This document shows positions 1-8,197 of a DNA stretch of 33,068 nucleotides, piece by piece. The notes beneath the pieces were generated by a model. The model saw only the letters and a list, made by a program, of their open reading frames with translations. It had not been told where the DNA came from and did not search any database. A program made the position numbers and the translations under genes. Numbering within the stretch: position 1 is the stretch's first letter; each line of letters starts with the position of its first letter. The stretch is taken from NCBI GenBank assembly GCA_019695095.1, contig JAIBAQ010000056.1, forward strand, positions 1 through 33,068, given 5' to 3'. Source of the DNA: Candidatus Hydrogenedentota bacterium (GTDB lineage Bacteria > Hydrogenedentota > Hydrogenedentia > Hydrogenedentales > SLHB01).

Positions 1-650
1 GAGATGCGCCGTTCATCCAGTTGAAGGACGCTTTCGACCATGTCGCGCTCGAGCGTTTCTATGATGCCGCTCCGGGCGCCCTGCTCAAGAAGCAACGAGA
101 TCTCCTCTGGCGTGATTTGGTGGTCGGCGGAGGCGGGATTCCCCAGAAGCCGGATGACACCGTCGGTGGACGCGCTGATGACTCGCACGACCGGAGAGGT
201 GACTCGCGAAAGGAGATTCATGGGTCGCGCCATGACAGACGCGATCGTCTCGGGTTTTGTGAGGGCGAGGCGTTTGGGAACAAGTTCGCCCAGAATTAAC
301 GAGCAATAGCTTATGGCGAGGACGACGATGCCCAGTGCTATTCCCTCGCTGTAGGGGGCGAGAGCGGGCACCTGATTAAGGGCTACGGCAATTTCTTCGG
401 AGAGCGTTGCTCCGCCAAATGCGCCCGCGCACACGCCAATGAGCGTTATCCCGACCTGGACCGTGGCCAGGAACCGGCTGGGGGAGTTTGCAAGGTCCAG
501 CGCGGCAGACGCACGCTTGTCGCCGTCGTCGGCCCATTTTTGCAGCAAGGATTTACGCGAGGATACGACCGCAATCTCGGACATTGCGAATGCGCCGTTT
601 GCGAGGATAAGAATGAAAATAATGCCAATCTCGAAAAGGGCGGCTTCCAT
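1..650 (-). CDS. CNNM/CorC (hemolysin-family) membrane protein, 3' end outside window
   Basis: The reading frame begins with an ATG at 650 and runs off the left edge after 216 codons, so only the N-terminal part is present. The translation opens with a hydrophobic segment (MEAALFEIGIIFILILANG) followed by AFAMSEIAVVSSRKSLLQ, the typical start of the DUF21/CNNM domain. Two more membrane segments follow (near residues 60-80 and 100-120), then GELVPKRLALTKPE, a hallmark of the family. The end of the fragment (ITPEEISLLLEQG.RSGIIE...E.DMVESVLQLDER) is the usual linker into the CBS pair, which must lie beyond the window. Family members are implicated in Mg2+/Co2+ efflux or membrane maintenance; the substrate cannot be told here. 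A GGAGA motif sits 7 nt before the ATG. It is divergent from rplM across about 280 bases. Confidence 0.9.
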   Translation of the reverse strand, partial: MEAALFEIGIIFILILANGAFAMSEIAVVSSRKSLLQKWADDGDKRASAALDLANSPSRFLATVQVGITLIGVCAGAFGGATLSEEIAVALNQVPALAPYSEGIALGIVVLAISYCSLILGELVPKRLALTKPETIASVMARPMNLLSRVTSPVVRVISASTDGVIRLLGNPASADHQITPEEISLLLEQGARSGIIETLERDMVESVLQLDERRI

Positions 651-827
651 TGGATTCTCCCTGAATCAGGGCGCAAACACGCAGCACTTCCGTGCGCAGG
701 CCCTGAACGTCGCGGCAAGTTTAGCGAGACCACGCACGGAATCCAAAAATGCAGGAATGGACAGCAGTCTGCCGCGGATACAAAATCCGGCCCGGAACCA
801 AGGCCAAAACCAAGGTGGGACATGAAC

Positions 828-856
828 TTGACATTGGTGTGGGCGTTTGGTACGCT
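828..856 (+). promoter_or_regulatory. Candidate sigma70-type promoter for rplM-rpsI
   Basis: A perfect TTGACA lies at 828-833, followed by exactly 17 bp and TACGCT (851-856) as a -10 that keeps the first TA and the final T. This would start transcription near 863 and give a leader of about 65 nt ending in a GGGAGGA ribosome site before the GTG of rplM. The rest of 651-827 shows only a 9-bp inverted repeat (688-696 with 733-741) and no gene. Confidence 0.55.
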
Positions 857-926
857 TTTGCGTCTTGTGATGTGAAAAGCGCTTGGAGTCTGCCTAAGCA
901 AAGAGCAGATTCGGGAGGAATCGAAC

Positions 927-1355
927 GTGTCGACGTATGTTCCCCGCGAGGGGGAAGTTAAGAAGAACTGGCTAATCATCGACGCCGAGGGGCAGGTGCT
1001 GGGGCGCGTAGCCTCCGAGGCGGCGAAGTTGCTTCGTGGCAAGCATAAGCCGCAGTACACGCCGTACTTGGATTGTGGCGACCACGTGATCATTATCAAT
1101 GCTGCCAAGGCGAAGGTCACGGGAAGCAAATTCCAGGACAAGATGTACTACCGGCACTCGGGTTATCCGGGCGGTATCAAGGAAGTGTCGTACGGAGAGT
1201 TGGTTGCCAAGCATCCGACGCGCGCGATGTTTCTTGCGGTGAAGGGCATGCTGCCCCACAATCGCCTTGGCCGGAAGCTCGCGAAACATATCCGTGTGTA
1301 TGCCGATGCGGAGCATCCGCACGCAGCGCAGGGTCCCAAGGTTCACAGTTTCTAA
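927..1355 (+). CDS. rplM: 50S ribosomal protein L13
   Basis: A 142-residue protein with the full L13 pattern: [34 protein letters not shown]-type N-terminus split over residues 13-45, then the conserved GDHVIIINA, the [12 protein letters not shown] stretch, and [13 protein letters not shown] near residues 107-119. L13 is a primary 23S rRNA-binding protein of the large subunit and is needed early in 50S assembly. The start is GTG with a good GGGAGGA ribosome site just upstream. It is followed 47 nt later by rpsI, the standard bacterial pairing, and the two share one promoter and one terminator. Confidence 0.98.
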   Translation: MSTYVPREGEVKKNWLIIDAEGQVLGRVASEAAKLLRGKHKPQYTPYLDCGDHVIIINAAKAKVTGSKFQDKMYYRHSGYPGGIKEVSYGELVAKHPTRAMFLAVKGMLPHNRLGRKLAKHIRVYADAEHPHAAQGPKVHSF

Positions 1356-1402
1356 ATCAGGCTTACTAGGCCGTTTTACTGGACTACAGAGGGTCAGAGA
1401 TC

Positions 1403-1789
1403 ATGAATGAAGTGGTAACGGTTGGCCGGCGCAAAACGGCGTCTGCTCGGGTGCGGATTCAGCCGGGTACGGGCAACATCGTGGTGAACGGAAAGCCCGT
1501 CGCCGAATACTTGGCGCGCGAAGTGCTCGTTATGATGGCACGTCAGCCGTTTGAAGTCACGGACAGCGTGAACAAGTTCGATGCGCGAGTCATCTGCGAT
1601 GGCGGCGGCTTGGCCGGACAGGCCGGCGCGATTCGCCTTGGCATTGCGCGCGCGCTTGTTGAAGTGGACGAGAAATATCGCTCGCCGTTGCGCCGCGCCG
1701 GGTTGTTGACCCGTGACGCCCGCGAAGTCGAACGCAAAAAGTACGGTCGTCCTGGCGCTCGCAAGCGGTTCCAGTTCTCGAAGCGCTAG
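1403..1789 (+). CDS. rpsI: 30S ribosomal protein S9
   Basis: A 128-residue protein, normal length for S9. It opens with [18 protein letters not shown] and contains NGKPVAEYL, the glycine-rich [19 protein letters not shown] segment, and ends in the conserved basic tail [17 protein letters not shown], which reaches the P-site tRNA in the ribosome. ATG start with GAGGGTCAGAG upstream. It is the second gene of the rplM-rpsI operon, and a strong intrinsic terminator follows within 30 nt. Confidence 0.98.
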   Translation: MNEVVTVGRRKTASARVRIQPGTGNIVVNGKPVAEYLAREVLVMMARQPFEVTDSVNKFDARVICDGGGLAGQAGAIRLGIARALVEVDEKYRSPLRRAGLLTRDAREVERKKYGRPGARKRFQFSKR

Positions 1790-1815
1790 TCGCTCTCGAT
1801 ATCTATCGATTGGTA

Positions 1816-1848
1816 CGCGTCTCCGATTCGTCGGAGGCGCGTTTTTTT
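1816..1848 (+). terminator. Intrinsic terminator of rplM-rpsI
   Basis: An 11-bp stem (CGCGTCTCCGA with TCGGAGGCGCG, one G-T pair) closes on a TTCG tetraloop and is followed directly by seven Ts. It lies 27 nt after the rpsI stop and before the convergent diguanylate cyclase gene. Confidence 0.95.
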
Positions 1849-1880
1849 GTCCAAGGCGGATAACGTGACGTCTGTCTGCC

Positions 1881-3875
1881 TCAGGACGCGCGGAGCACGC
1901 TCCGCCTGATGCAATTGCGCCCGGAGTTCTTGGCTTCGTAGAGAGCCGTATCCGCGTCGCGAATGAGGTCGTCAAGCGTCAACGGCGATTGCGGGCTGTG
2001 TTCTGCGATTCCCGCGCTGACCGTGAAGGAGATGCGTCCATTGTCGGTGAGCAGCTCAAGTCCCGCCAAGTGCGAACAGAGGTCACGCGTGGCTTGGTAG
2101 GCTCCGTCCAGATTGGTTTCCGGAAAGAGGATGATGAATTCCTCTCCGCCCCAACGCGCAAACACGTCGACTCTTCGTATGCGCTCTTGAGCGACCATGG
2201 TCAGCGCGCAGATGACGCGGTCTCCAACCAGATGACCGTGTGCATCGTTGATGCTCTTGAAGTGATCGATGTCGAGAATGGCCACCGAGAGGGGGTGCTC
2301 GTAGCGGATTGCCCTGTCAAGCTCCGCGGATAGCCGAGCAACAAAATAGCGCCGGTTGTAAGCGCCAGTAAGGCCGTCGGTCATGGAAAGGCGGCGAAGC
2401 TCCTCTTCGACTCGCTTGATATCCGTGATGTCGCGGCCCACGGATTGAATCTCGGCAATCTCGCCGTTTTCGTTGAGAATGGCGCGGTCGGTCCAGTGCA
2501 GCCAGCAAATGTTACCGTCTGGGCGAACAAAGGCCTGTTCGTACACGACAACTTGATTGTGGGGTCCCAGGGTCTGGATTCGATCAAGCATATTCTGCTG
2601 GTCGGATTCGGGAAGGAATTGCAGCAACGGCCTTCCGATCATCGCCTCTCGCGGCAACCTGAAAAACTTGGCGCACGCGTCGTTCACGAAGGCGAGTTGG
2701 GTGTCCGGTAAGTAGAAACGGCAGATGATCTCGGTCTGATCTTCGACAACGCCGCGGTACCGTTCTTCGCTAACGCGCAGGTTTTGTTCGTAGCGTTGAA
2801 TCGATTCCAGCATTTCGTTGATGCCGATAGCGAGCGACGCCAACTCGTCTTTCCCCTTGACTGGCACCCGTGTCCTGATGTCTCCACTTGACTCAATTTT
2901 CCGAATCCCGTCAGCAACCTGTACAAGGCGCGATAGCGTGTGTTGGCGGATGACCAGGAACATAATGCCTGTGAAGACTCCTCCCAGTACCATAAGGAGA
3001 AGCAAAAAAGAGATGTTGAGGGCGCGCCCTGCATTGTAGACCTTGCGCTCCAGGGTGCAGGACAACAATATGGCGGGCCTATCGTAAATGTCGTGGATGG
3101 CCATACTTCCGATTGCGAAGTTCGAGTCCACTTCCCTGAACTGGGCGTCGCTGCCTTTTGCGTCCAAAACTCCTTTCTCCCAGGCGGTGAGATCGCGCGC
3201 GTCCGCACGCTTGAACGTGAGGTCGAGTCGGGCCAGTTCTGAAATCCGCCGAATCTCTGCCTCATTGAGGAATCGTCCCATGATTAAGGTTCCGTTCACG
3301 GGCCCGGTGAATTCGCTGGTTAGAATGGGAGCGCTGGCCACAAGCGCAATGTGCTCCTTGAGCAAAAGGATCCCTTTAGTCTCAGCCGGGTGGTCTTTGT
3401 GGAGAAGTGGGCTGCCCTCATCGAGAGATCCCAAGAGATCCTCGGGGATAGGCGCGTCGGTTACTTTTTCCCAGTCGAATCCCCTCGAATAAACGACCCG
3501 AGCGGAATTGTCCACAAATACGACGAAGTTGAGCCGGAGATTCGCAATGGAAGAGTCGCCCAGGTTGTCCTTGATGTAATCCGGATTGTTGCCGGAAACA
3601 AAGCGGTACGTATCATCCCAGGGTGCCCAATCGCCGACGGTCATGCCGATGGAATCGATGTCGTTTTGAAGGGCGGACTTGCCGCGCGAGGTATGAGCGC
3701 GCACATCTGCCGATTCGAGTTCTGAAAAGGTTCTTAGAAGGATGAAGTTCGTCAGAAGAAACAAGAAAACCGCCATCACCAGTAAGGTGGCGGAAATTGT
3801 CACCAGCATTCGCCGTTCCAGTGTCAAATCTGGCCCCTTTGCTCCGGCGCCTTTACTGCCCAGACTGATACTCAC
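1881..3875 (-). CDS. Membrane diguanylate cyclase, CHASE4-HAMP-PAS-GGDEF
   Basis: A 664-residue sensor enzyme that should make c-di-GMP from two GTP. Transmembrane segments lie near residues 23-48 and 288-312. Between them is a periplasmic CHASE4-like domain marked by GDWAPWDDTY near residue 81. After the second segment come a HAMP linker (about 313-366), a PAS domain with its PAC tail (about 373-490), and the GGDEF domain. The active site is GGEEF at 576-580, the accepted variant. RRVD at 567-570, five residues ahead, is the inhibitory I-site RxxD, so product feedback is likely. The start is GTG at 3875 with no clear ribosome site, so the exact start is uncertain, although the first membrane segment requires a start near here. 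It is a single gene, convergent with rpsI and divergent from the glycoside-hydrolase operon. Confidence 0.93.
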   Translation of the reverse strand: MSISLGSKGAGAKGPDLTLERRMLVTISATLLVMAVFLFLLTNFILLRTFSELESADVRAHTSRGKSALQNDIDSIGMTVGDWAPWDDTYRFVSGNNPDYIKDNLGDSSIANLRLNFVVFVDNSARVVYSRGFDWEKVTDAPIPEDLLGSLDEGSPLLHKDHPAETKGILLLKEHIALVASAPILTSEFTGPVNGTLIMGRFLNEAEIRRISELARLDLTFKRADARDLTAWEKGVLDAKGSDAQFREVDSNFAIGSMAIHDIYDRPAILLSCTLERKVYNAGRALNISFLLLLMVLGGVFTGIMFLVIRQHTLSRLVQVADGIRKIESSGDIRTRVPVKGKDELASLAIGINEMLESIQRYEQNLRVSEERYRGVVEDQTEIICRFYLPDTQLAFVNDACAKFFRLPREAMIGRPLLQFLPESDQQNMLDRIQTLGPHNQVVVYEQAFVRPDGNICWLHWTDRAILNENGEIAEIQSVGRDITDIKRVEEELRRLSMTDGLTGAYNRRYFVARLSAELDRAIRYEHPLSVAILDIDHFKSINDAHGHLVGDRVICALTMVAQERIRRVDVFARWGGEEFIILFPETNLDGAYQATRDLCSHLAGLELLTDNGRISFTVSAGIAEHSPQSPLTLDDLIRDADTALYEAKNSGRNCIRRSVLRAS

Positions 3876-4012
3876 GCTAGCATATGTTGTCTAGGAATGC
3901 CACTAAGAGTTTATTGCTCACAAACCTCAACCATCTTTAACATGAATGATCGCTGTCTATCGCGCGCGATGTCTTTGCCGTACGCAAGGTGATGTCGGTC
4001 CAATAAGCACGG

Positions 4013-4065
4013 TATGATGCATCGCAGTCTGCATGATGCAACGGATGGGGGGCGGCGGCGCCGCC
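4013..4065 (+). promoter_or_regulatory. Candidate -10 box and leader palindrome before the glycoside-hydrolase operon
   Basis: TATGAT at 4013-4018 matches a -10 box well, but the -35 region is poor. A start of transcription near 4025 would leave almost no leader before the ATG at 4033 and favours the ATG at 4090. A perfect 12-bp GC palindrome (GGCGGCGCCGCC, 4054-4065) lies in the leader and could form a hairpin shortly before the ribosome site. Confidence 0.35.
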
Positions 4066-4089
4066 AAGCAGAAGGGAACCGCGGGTGCT

Positions 4090-5790
4090 ATGAAAAGTCG
4101 ACTAGCGGCAGGCGCGCTGATCGCCATGCTAATGCCAATGGCCCACGCACAGAAGATGGAAATCTGGAGCGTAGACCCGTTAATAAAGGTGTTCCGTGAC
4201 GCGGAACCCGCCCGAGGCGGCACGATCGTCGCGGAAGCCGCACGCGGCGAACATGTAAGTCTGCAAGTGGTGGTACGGTCGGCCTCCGAAATATCCGGCC
4301 TCAAAGCAGAAGTCACTCCGTTCAGTATTAGGGGCGGAGGGGAGCCTCTGAAGGCCATTGCACCGCGATTTGTGGGATATGTCCCTGTCGATCGGCCCAT
4401 CCAAAAGCCCCCCAAGGACGAACTGAGAATGCCTCCGGCGGATTATCCTGATCCCTTGCTGGAAGTGGAGCAGATAGATGTAGCCGCAAATCAGGTGCAA
4501 CCGATCTGGGTGACGGTCAAAGTTCCGGTTGACGCGAAACCCGGAGTCTATCGTGCTGAACTTCGAGTCGATGGGACTACCGACGGGAAGCCGGTAAAGG
4601 CCAAGGAACGCCTCGCGATTCGCGTATATCCGGTGACCGTGGAGAAGACGCGGCTTAAGGTCACGGACTGGTTCGGTGTGAACGCGTTGCACCTGGACGT
4701 GAAGTTGGAAGGAAATGACGACGAGTACTTCAACCTCTTGGGACGTTTTGCGCGCAACATGGCCGAGCACCGCCACAATGTAGCGCTTATCTCACCGCTG
4801 TCACTGGCAACGTTTTCGGCGAGTGCAGACGGAAAGCTGCAAGCCGACTGGACTCGATTCGATCGCTTTGTCGATGTGTGCATCGACGCGGGGTTGGTGG
4901 GTACCATCGAAGGTGGACACATTGGCGGGCGAGTGGGGGATTGGTCATCGCAGTTCGGGGTGACGATCGTGGGCGTCCAAGACGGAAAGGCCGTGATGAA
5001 GTCCGCCGATCCCGCGAGTCCGGAAGCGGACGCCTTTTACGCATGGTATTTCCCCGCCTTAATTGCGCATCTGAAAGAAAAAGGGTGGCTCGACCGCTAC
5101 ATTCAGCATTTGGCGGACGAACCCATTCCCAGCAACGTCGAAAGCTGGAAAGCCATCGCTGCGTTGGTGCGGAAGTATGCTCCCGAGTTGCGGACCATAG
5201 ATGCATGCCACACAAAGGAACTTGTCGGTTCCATGGACATCTGGGTGCCGCAACTCAACTACCTGCATCAAGACTTCGCTCACTACCAGGAGAGGCAGAA
5301 GGCCGGCGACGAAGTTTGGTTCTACACGTGCGTTTACCCGCAAGGTGAATACGCGAATCGCTTTATTGAGCAACCGTTAATCAAGACTCGCCTGCTGCAT
5401 TGGATCAACTTCAAGTACGGCATAACCGGCTACTTGCATTGGGGCTACAACCATTGGCGCGCGGAGAGTCCATACACCAGCACCACCGTTGCGCACGGCG
5501 GCCCTCCGTATCTGCCTGCGGGCGACCCGTGGATTGTGTATCCGGGGAAGAACGGACCCTGGGATTCGATACGATGGGAAGCCATGCGCGATGGCATCGT
5601 CGATCATGAGTTGTTGAGTATGCTGGCCGAAGAACAGTCTCGGTCCATGAAACGGATCAAAGAGAAGGACACGGTGCAGACTCTGGCGAGTAGCTTCGTG
5701 TTGGACTTTGACAAATACAACACGGACGTGCAGCAATTCCGCAAAGCGCGACGTGAGTTGTTGAAGCAATTAAGCGCATATCAGAAGTAG
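4090..5790 (+). CDS. Exported GH123-like / DUF4091 glycoside hydrolase
   Basis: A 566-residue secreted protein related to the family 123 N-acetyl-beta-galactosaminidases. I chose the ATG at 4090 because it directly begins a classical signal peptide (MKSRLAAGALIAMLMPMAHA, cleavage before QKME); an in-frame ATG at 4033 would add 19 non-signal residues. The N-terminal half is a beta-sandwich-like region. The middle is barrel-like and carries HLADEP, whose Asp343-Glu344 pair matches the adjacent catalytic Asp-Glu of GH123 in sequence and position. The C-terminal part (GDPWIVYPG, then SIRWEAMRDGIVDHELL) is the DUF4091 signature. GH123 enzymes use substrate-assisted catalysis on beta-GalNAc; whether this one does is an inference. 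It is first gene of a three-gene operon, 47 nt ahead of the next. Confidence 0.85.
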   Translation: MKSRLAAGALIAMLMPMAHAQKMEIWSVDPLIKVFRDAEPARGGTIVAEAARGEHVSLQVVVRSASEISGLKAEVTPFSIRGGGEPLKAIAPRFVGYVPVDRPIQKPPKDELRMPPADYPDPLLEVEQIDVAANQVQPIWVTVKVPVDAKPGVYRAELRVDGTTDGKPVKAKERLAIRVYPVTVEKTRLKVTDWFGVNALHLDVKLEGNDDEYFNLLGRFARNMAEHRHNVALISPLSLATFSASADGKLQADWTRFDRFVDVCIDAGLVGTIEGGHIGGRVGDWSSQFGVTIVGVQDGKAVMKSADPASPEADAFYAWYFPALIAHLKEKGWLDRYIQHLADEPIPSNVESWKAIAALVRKYAPELRTIDACHTKELVGSMDIWVPQLNYLHQDFAHYQERQKAGDEVWFYTCVYPQGEYANRFIEQPLIKTRLLHWINFKYGITGYLHWGYNHWRAESPYTSTTVAHGGPPYLPAGDPWIVYPGKNGPWDSIRWEAMRDGIVDHELLSMLAEEQSRSMKRIKEKDTVQTLASSFVLDFDKYNTDVQQFRKARRELLKQLSAYQK

Positions 5791-5837
5791 TTCACCTATC
5801 AGGTCCCTGCATGAAATGAACGCGTGGAGAATCACGA

Positions 5838-8180
5838 ATGACGAGGGAAATTTCCGTGAGTATGAAGTGCACTGCAACGATTCTTTTCGTGGGTGCGCTA
5901 TCACTTTTGTGTTTGGCTGCATATGCGGACGAATCCGAGGAGAAGCTGATCTTTGAGGCAGGGCGAGCCGATCTTTCCGGTGCTTTGGCGAACGCGGATG
6001 AATGCGAGGCAGTGAGTGTCGAGGGTGTCACTTACCTCAATATCGCGCAAGAGACGGATCCCTATGAACCGAGAGCGTATCGCATCGCGTTTCCCTCGGC
6101 CTTGTTGCGCGGACAGGACAGTGCCGTCCTGGAAATCGGTTTCTACGACGGGGGCGCTGGACTCATCCGGCCTGCGTTGCGCGTGGGCCGTCACAAGATT
6201 GGGATTGAACGTCAGCGTTCGTACACGAGATTGAATACGAAACAGCAACGGCTCGCCTTTTTCGAATTGGTTACAAAAGACATTCCGGACGGCGAAGTGG
6301 AACTCGCTATCGCGGGACTTCAGGCTCTCCGCTCGATACGAATCCTCCCCGCGTTCTCGGATGCCCGGTGGGATGAGGTCGCTGCGCGTGTGCCTCGAAA
6401 GGTCGCGCCGATGGTCACGCTGCAACGGCCAACGGATCTTGTGACGACTGCGGGAATCCGTGTGATGGGCACGAATCCGAATCCGAATGACGACATCGCC
6501 GCGGTGCGAGAACTTGCCCCCTTGGCTCGAGTCCTCGGCTTCAACGCGATCGAGATGTATGTGCGGTGGAACGTGCTGGAACCCGAGAAAGAAGGTGTCT
6601 TCGATTTCTCCTACTACGATTCCCTTGTTTCGGTCTTGCAGGAATACGATCTGAAGTGGTTCCCGCTTCTGATTGTTGGTTCCGCCTACGCGTTACCCAA
6701 ATGGTTCATTGAGAGCAACGAGAATGTCGGGTTCGTCTGTCTGGAGCACGGGATTTCGAACCCCATTCAGAGCATTTGGAGTCCTTATCAAAGCCGCCAC
6801 GTCACCCGGGTGTTGCACGCATTTGGCGCTCATTATGAACCCACGGGGACGCTGCTCGGGGTGCGCCTCGGGCCCAGCGGCAATTACGGCGAATCGCAGT
6901 ATCCCGCGGGCGGGAATTGGCCCATCGAAGGCAAGAGCATGCACATTCACATTGGCATGTGGGCCGGCGATGCCTACGGCCGTGCCAACTTCATAGAGAC
7001 CATGCGCAGCAAGTACGAAGACATCACGAAACTAAACGCAGCATGGGACGCGTCCTTGCCCAACTTCGAGGCGATTCCCATTGTGCTTCCGGCCACGATG
7101 GTCTCACGCCGGCAGCGTATCGACTTCGCCTCGTGGTACACGAAGTCCATGTCGGACTGGTGTGGGTGGTGGGCTGAGGAAGCTGCGCGCGCCATGCCGA
7201 ACACGATGATCTATCAGTCTGCGGGAGGTTGGGGATTTCTGGAAGCGGGCACGAGTTACAGCGACCAGACGAAGGCGATGGTTCCGATTCGCGGTGGCAT
7301 TCGCCTAACGAACGAGACCGACAACTTCGAGCAGAACATCTGCGCAACACGATTGGCGGCGACTGCTGCGCGTCTTTACGGGACCAAGTTGGGTTACGAG
7401 CCAGCGAGCTCGCACACGGCACGCGGAATCGTGAGCCGCTTATTCAACACGGCAACAACGAATGGAGATCACTTCTTCACGTACTCCGGCAACATCTTCA
7501 ATAGTGCCATGGCAATCGACAAATGGCTGAAGTACCTGCCGTTGATGGATGTGAGGCAGGAGCCGCTCGTTGAAGTGGCGGTGTACTACCCGGAAACGAT
7601 GAACCAACTTGATGACGGCGCGTTTCGAGAACTGTATGCGTGGGGATTCAATCCGCGCGCAGAGGCAATCCGCCGCGCTGTAGAGATTGATTACCTGGAC
7701 GACAATTTAATCAAGGACGGGTTTCTGGACCGCTACAAAGTGCTGGCCTTCGCATGGGGGAACACGATCGAAAAGGACGTGCTGGAACGCATAGACGCGT
7801 GGATACAAAGTGGAGGCGTTGTCTTGTATCCGTCGTTCCCGCGTGGACCGCTCGCGACTGTGGAAGGAGACGACACCGTGTTCTCCAAATGGGAGGCTGG
7901 AGACACCGGTAAGGGTAGACTCTCTCGCTTCAAGGGCGATATGGACCCCGTAAGTCTGTACGGTGAATTCGTGCGCAGAGAACTTCGGAGTATCGAAGGC
8001 CTGCACCCGTGGACCAAAGCCGTCGTGGACGTCGACTGGCCTGATTATACGTTTGCGTCCGTTCAGAAGGACGGCCATATACTTATCCTCAATTACGAGA
8101 ATACACCGCACACGGTAGAGTTCCCAGGAGGGAAGCGCGTTGATGTGGAAGCGTACGGTATCTCGCGCTGCAAGCTGTAA
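5838..8180 (+). CDS. Exported GH42/GH14-like glycoside hydrolase
   Basis: A 780-residue protein with an N-terminal Sec signal peptide (hydrophobic core about residues 12-28, ending AAYA before DESEE). The ATG at 5838 has GGAGA 7 nt upstream. Residues about 35-180 look like a beta-rich accessory domain. A TIM-barrel domain follows, from GIRVMGTNPNPNDD through NAIEMYVRWNVLEPEKEGVFDFSYYD, the pattern at the start of GH42, GH35 and GH14 barrels. LGPSGNYGESQYP, with Glu352, resembles the acid/base strand (compare the G-P-x-G-E-L-R-Y-P motif of beta-amylases). Glu493 in LTNETDNFEQ is a candidate nucleophile. The last 200 residues resemble the GH42 trimerisation and C-terminal beta domains. Substrate unknown; it could be a beta-galactosidase-like enzyme. 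It follows the DUF4091 gene by 47 nt and precedes the Tat protein by 17 nt. Confidence 0.75.
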   Translation: MTREISVSMKCTATILFVGALSLLCLAAYADESEEKLIFEAGRADLSGALANADECEAVSVEGVTYLNIAQETDPYEPRAYRIAFPSALLRGQDSAVLEIGFYDGGAGLIRPALRVGRHKIGIERQRSYTRLNTKQQRLAFFELVTKDIPDGEVELAIAGLQALRSIRILPAFSDARWDEVAARVPRKVAPMVTLQRPTDLVTTAGIRVMGTNPNPNDDIAAVRELAPLARVLGFNAIEMYVRWNVLEPEKEGVFDFSYYDSLVSVLQEYDLKWFPLLIVGSAYALPKWFIESNENVGFVCLEHGISNPIQSIWSPYQSRHVTRVLHAFGAHYEPTGTLLGVRLGPSGNYGESQYPAGGNWPIEGKSMHIHIGMWAGDAYGRANFIETMRSKYEDITKLNAAWDASLPNFEAIPIVLPATMVSRRQRIDFASWYTKSMSDWCGWWAEEAARAMPNTMIYQSAGGWGFLEAGTSYSDQTKAMVPIRGGIRLTNETDNFEQNICATRLAATAARLYGTKLGYEPASSHTARGIVSRLFNTATTNGDHFFTYSGNIFNSAMAIDKWLKYLPLMDVRQEPLVEVAVYYPETMNQLDDGAFRELYAWGFNPRAEAIRRAVEIDYLDDNLIKDGFLDRYKVLAFAWGNTIEKDVLERIDAWIQSGGVVLYPSFPRGPLATVEGDDTVFSKWEAGDTGKGRLSRFKGDMDPVSLYGEFVRRELRSIEGLHPWTKAVVDVDWPDYTFASVQKDGHILILNYENTPHTVEFPGGKRVDVEAYGISRCKL

Positions 8181-8197
8181 AAGAGAGGAGGCATTCT

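Noticed and set aside
446-1141. Long open frame on the minus strand over rplM and its leader
   Set aside because: Antisense to the CNNM gene region and rplM; its protein resembles nothing and lacks a ribosome site.
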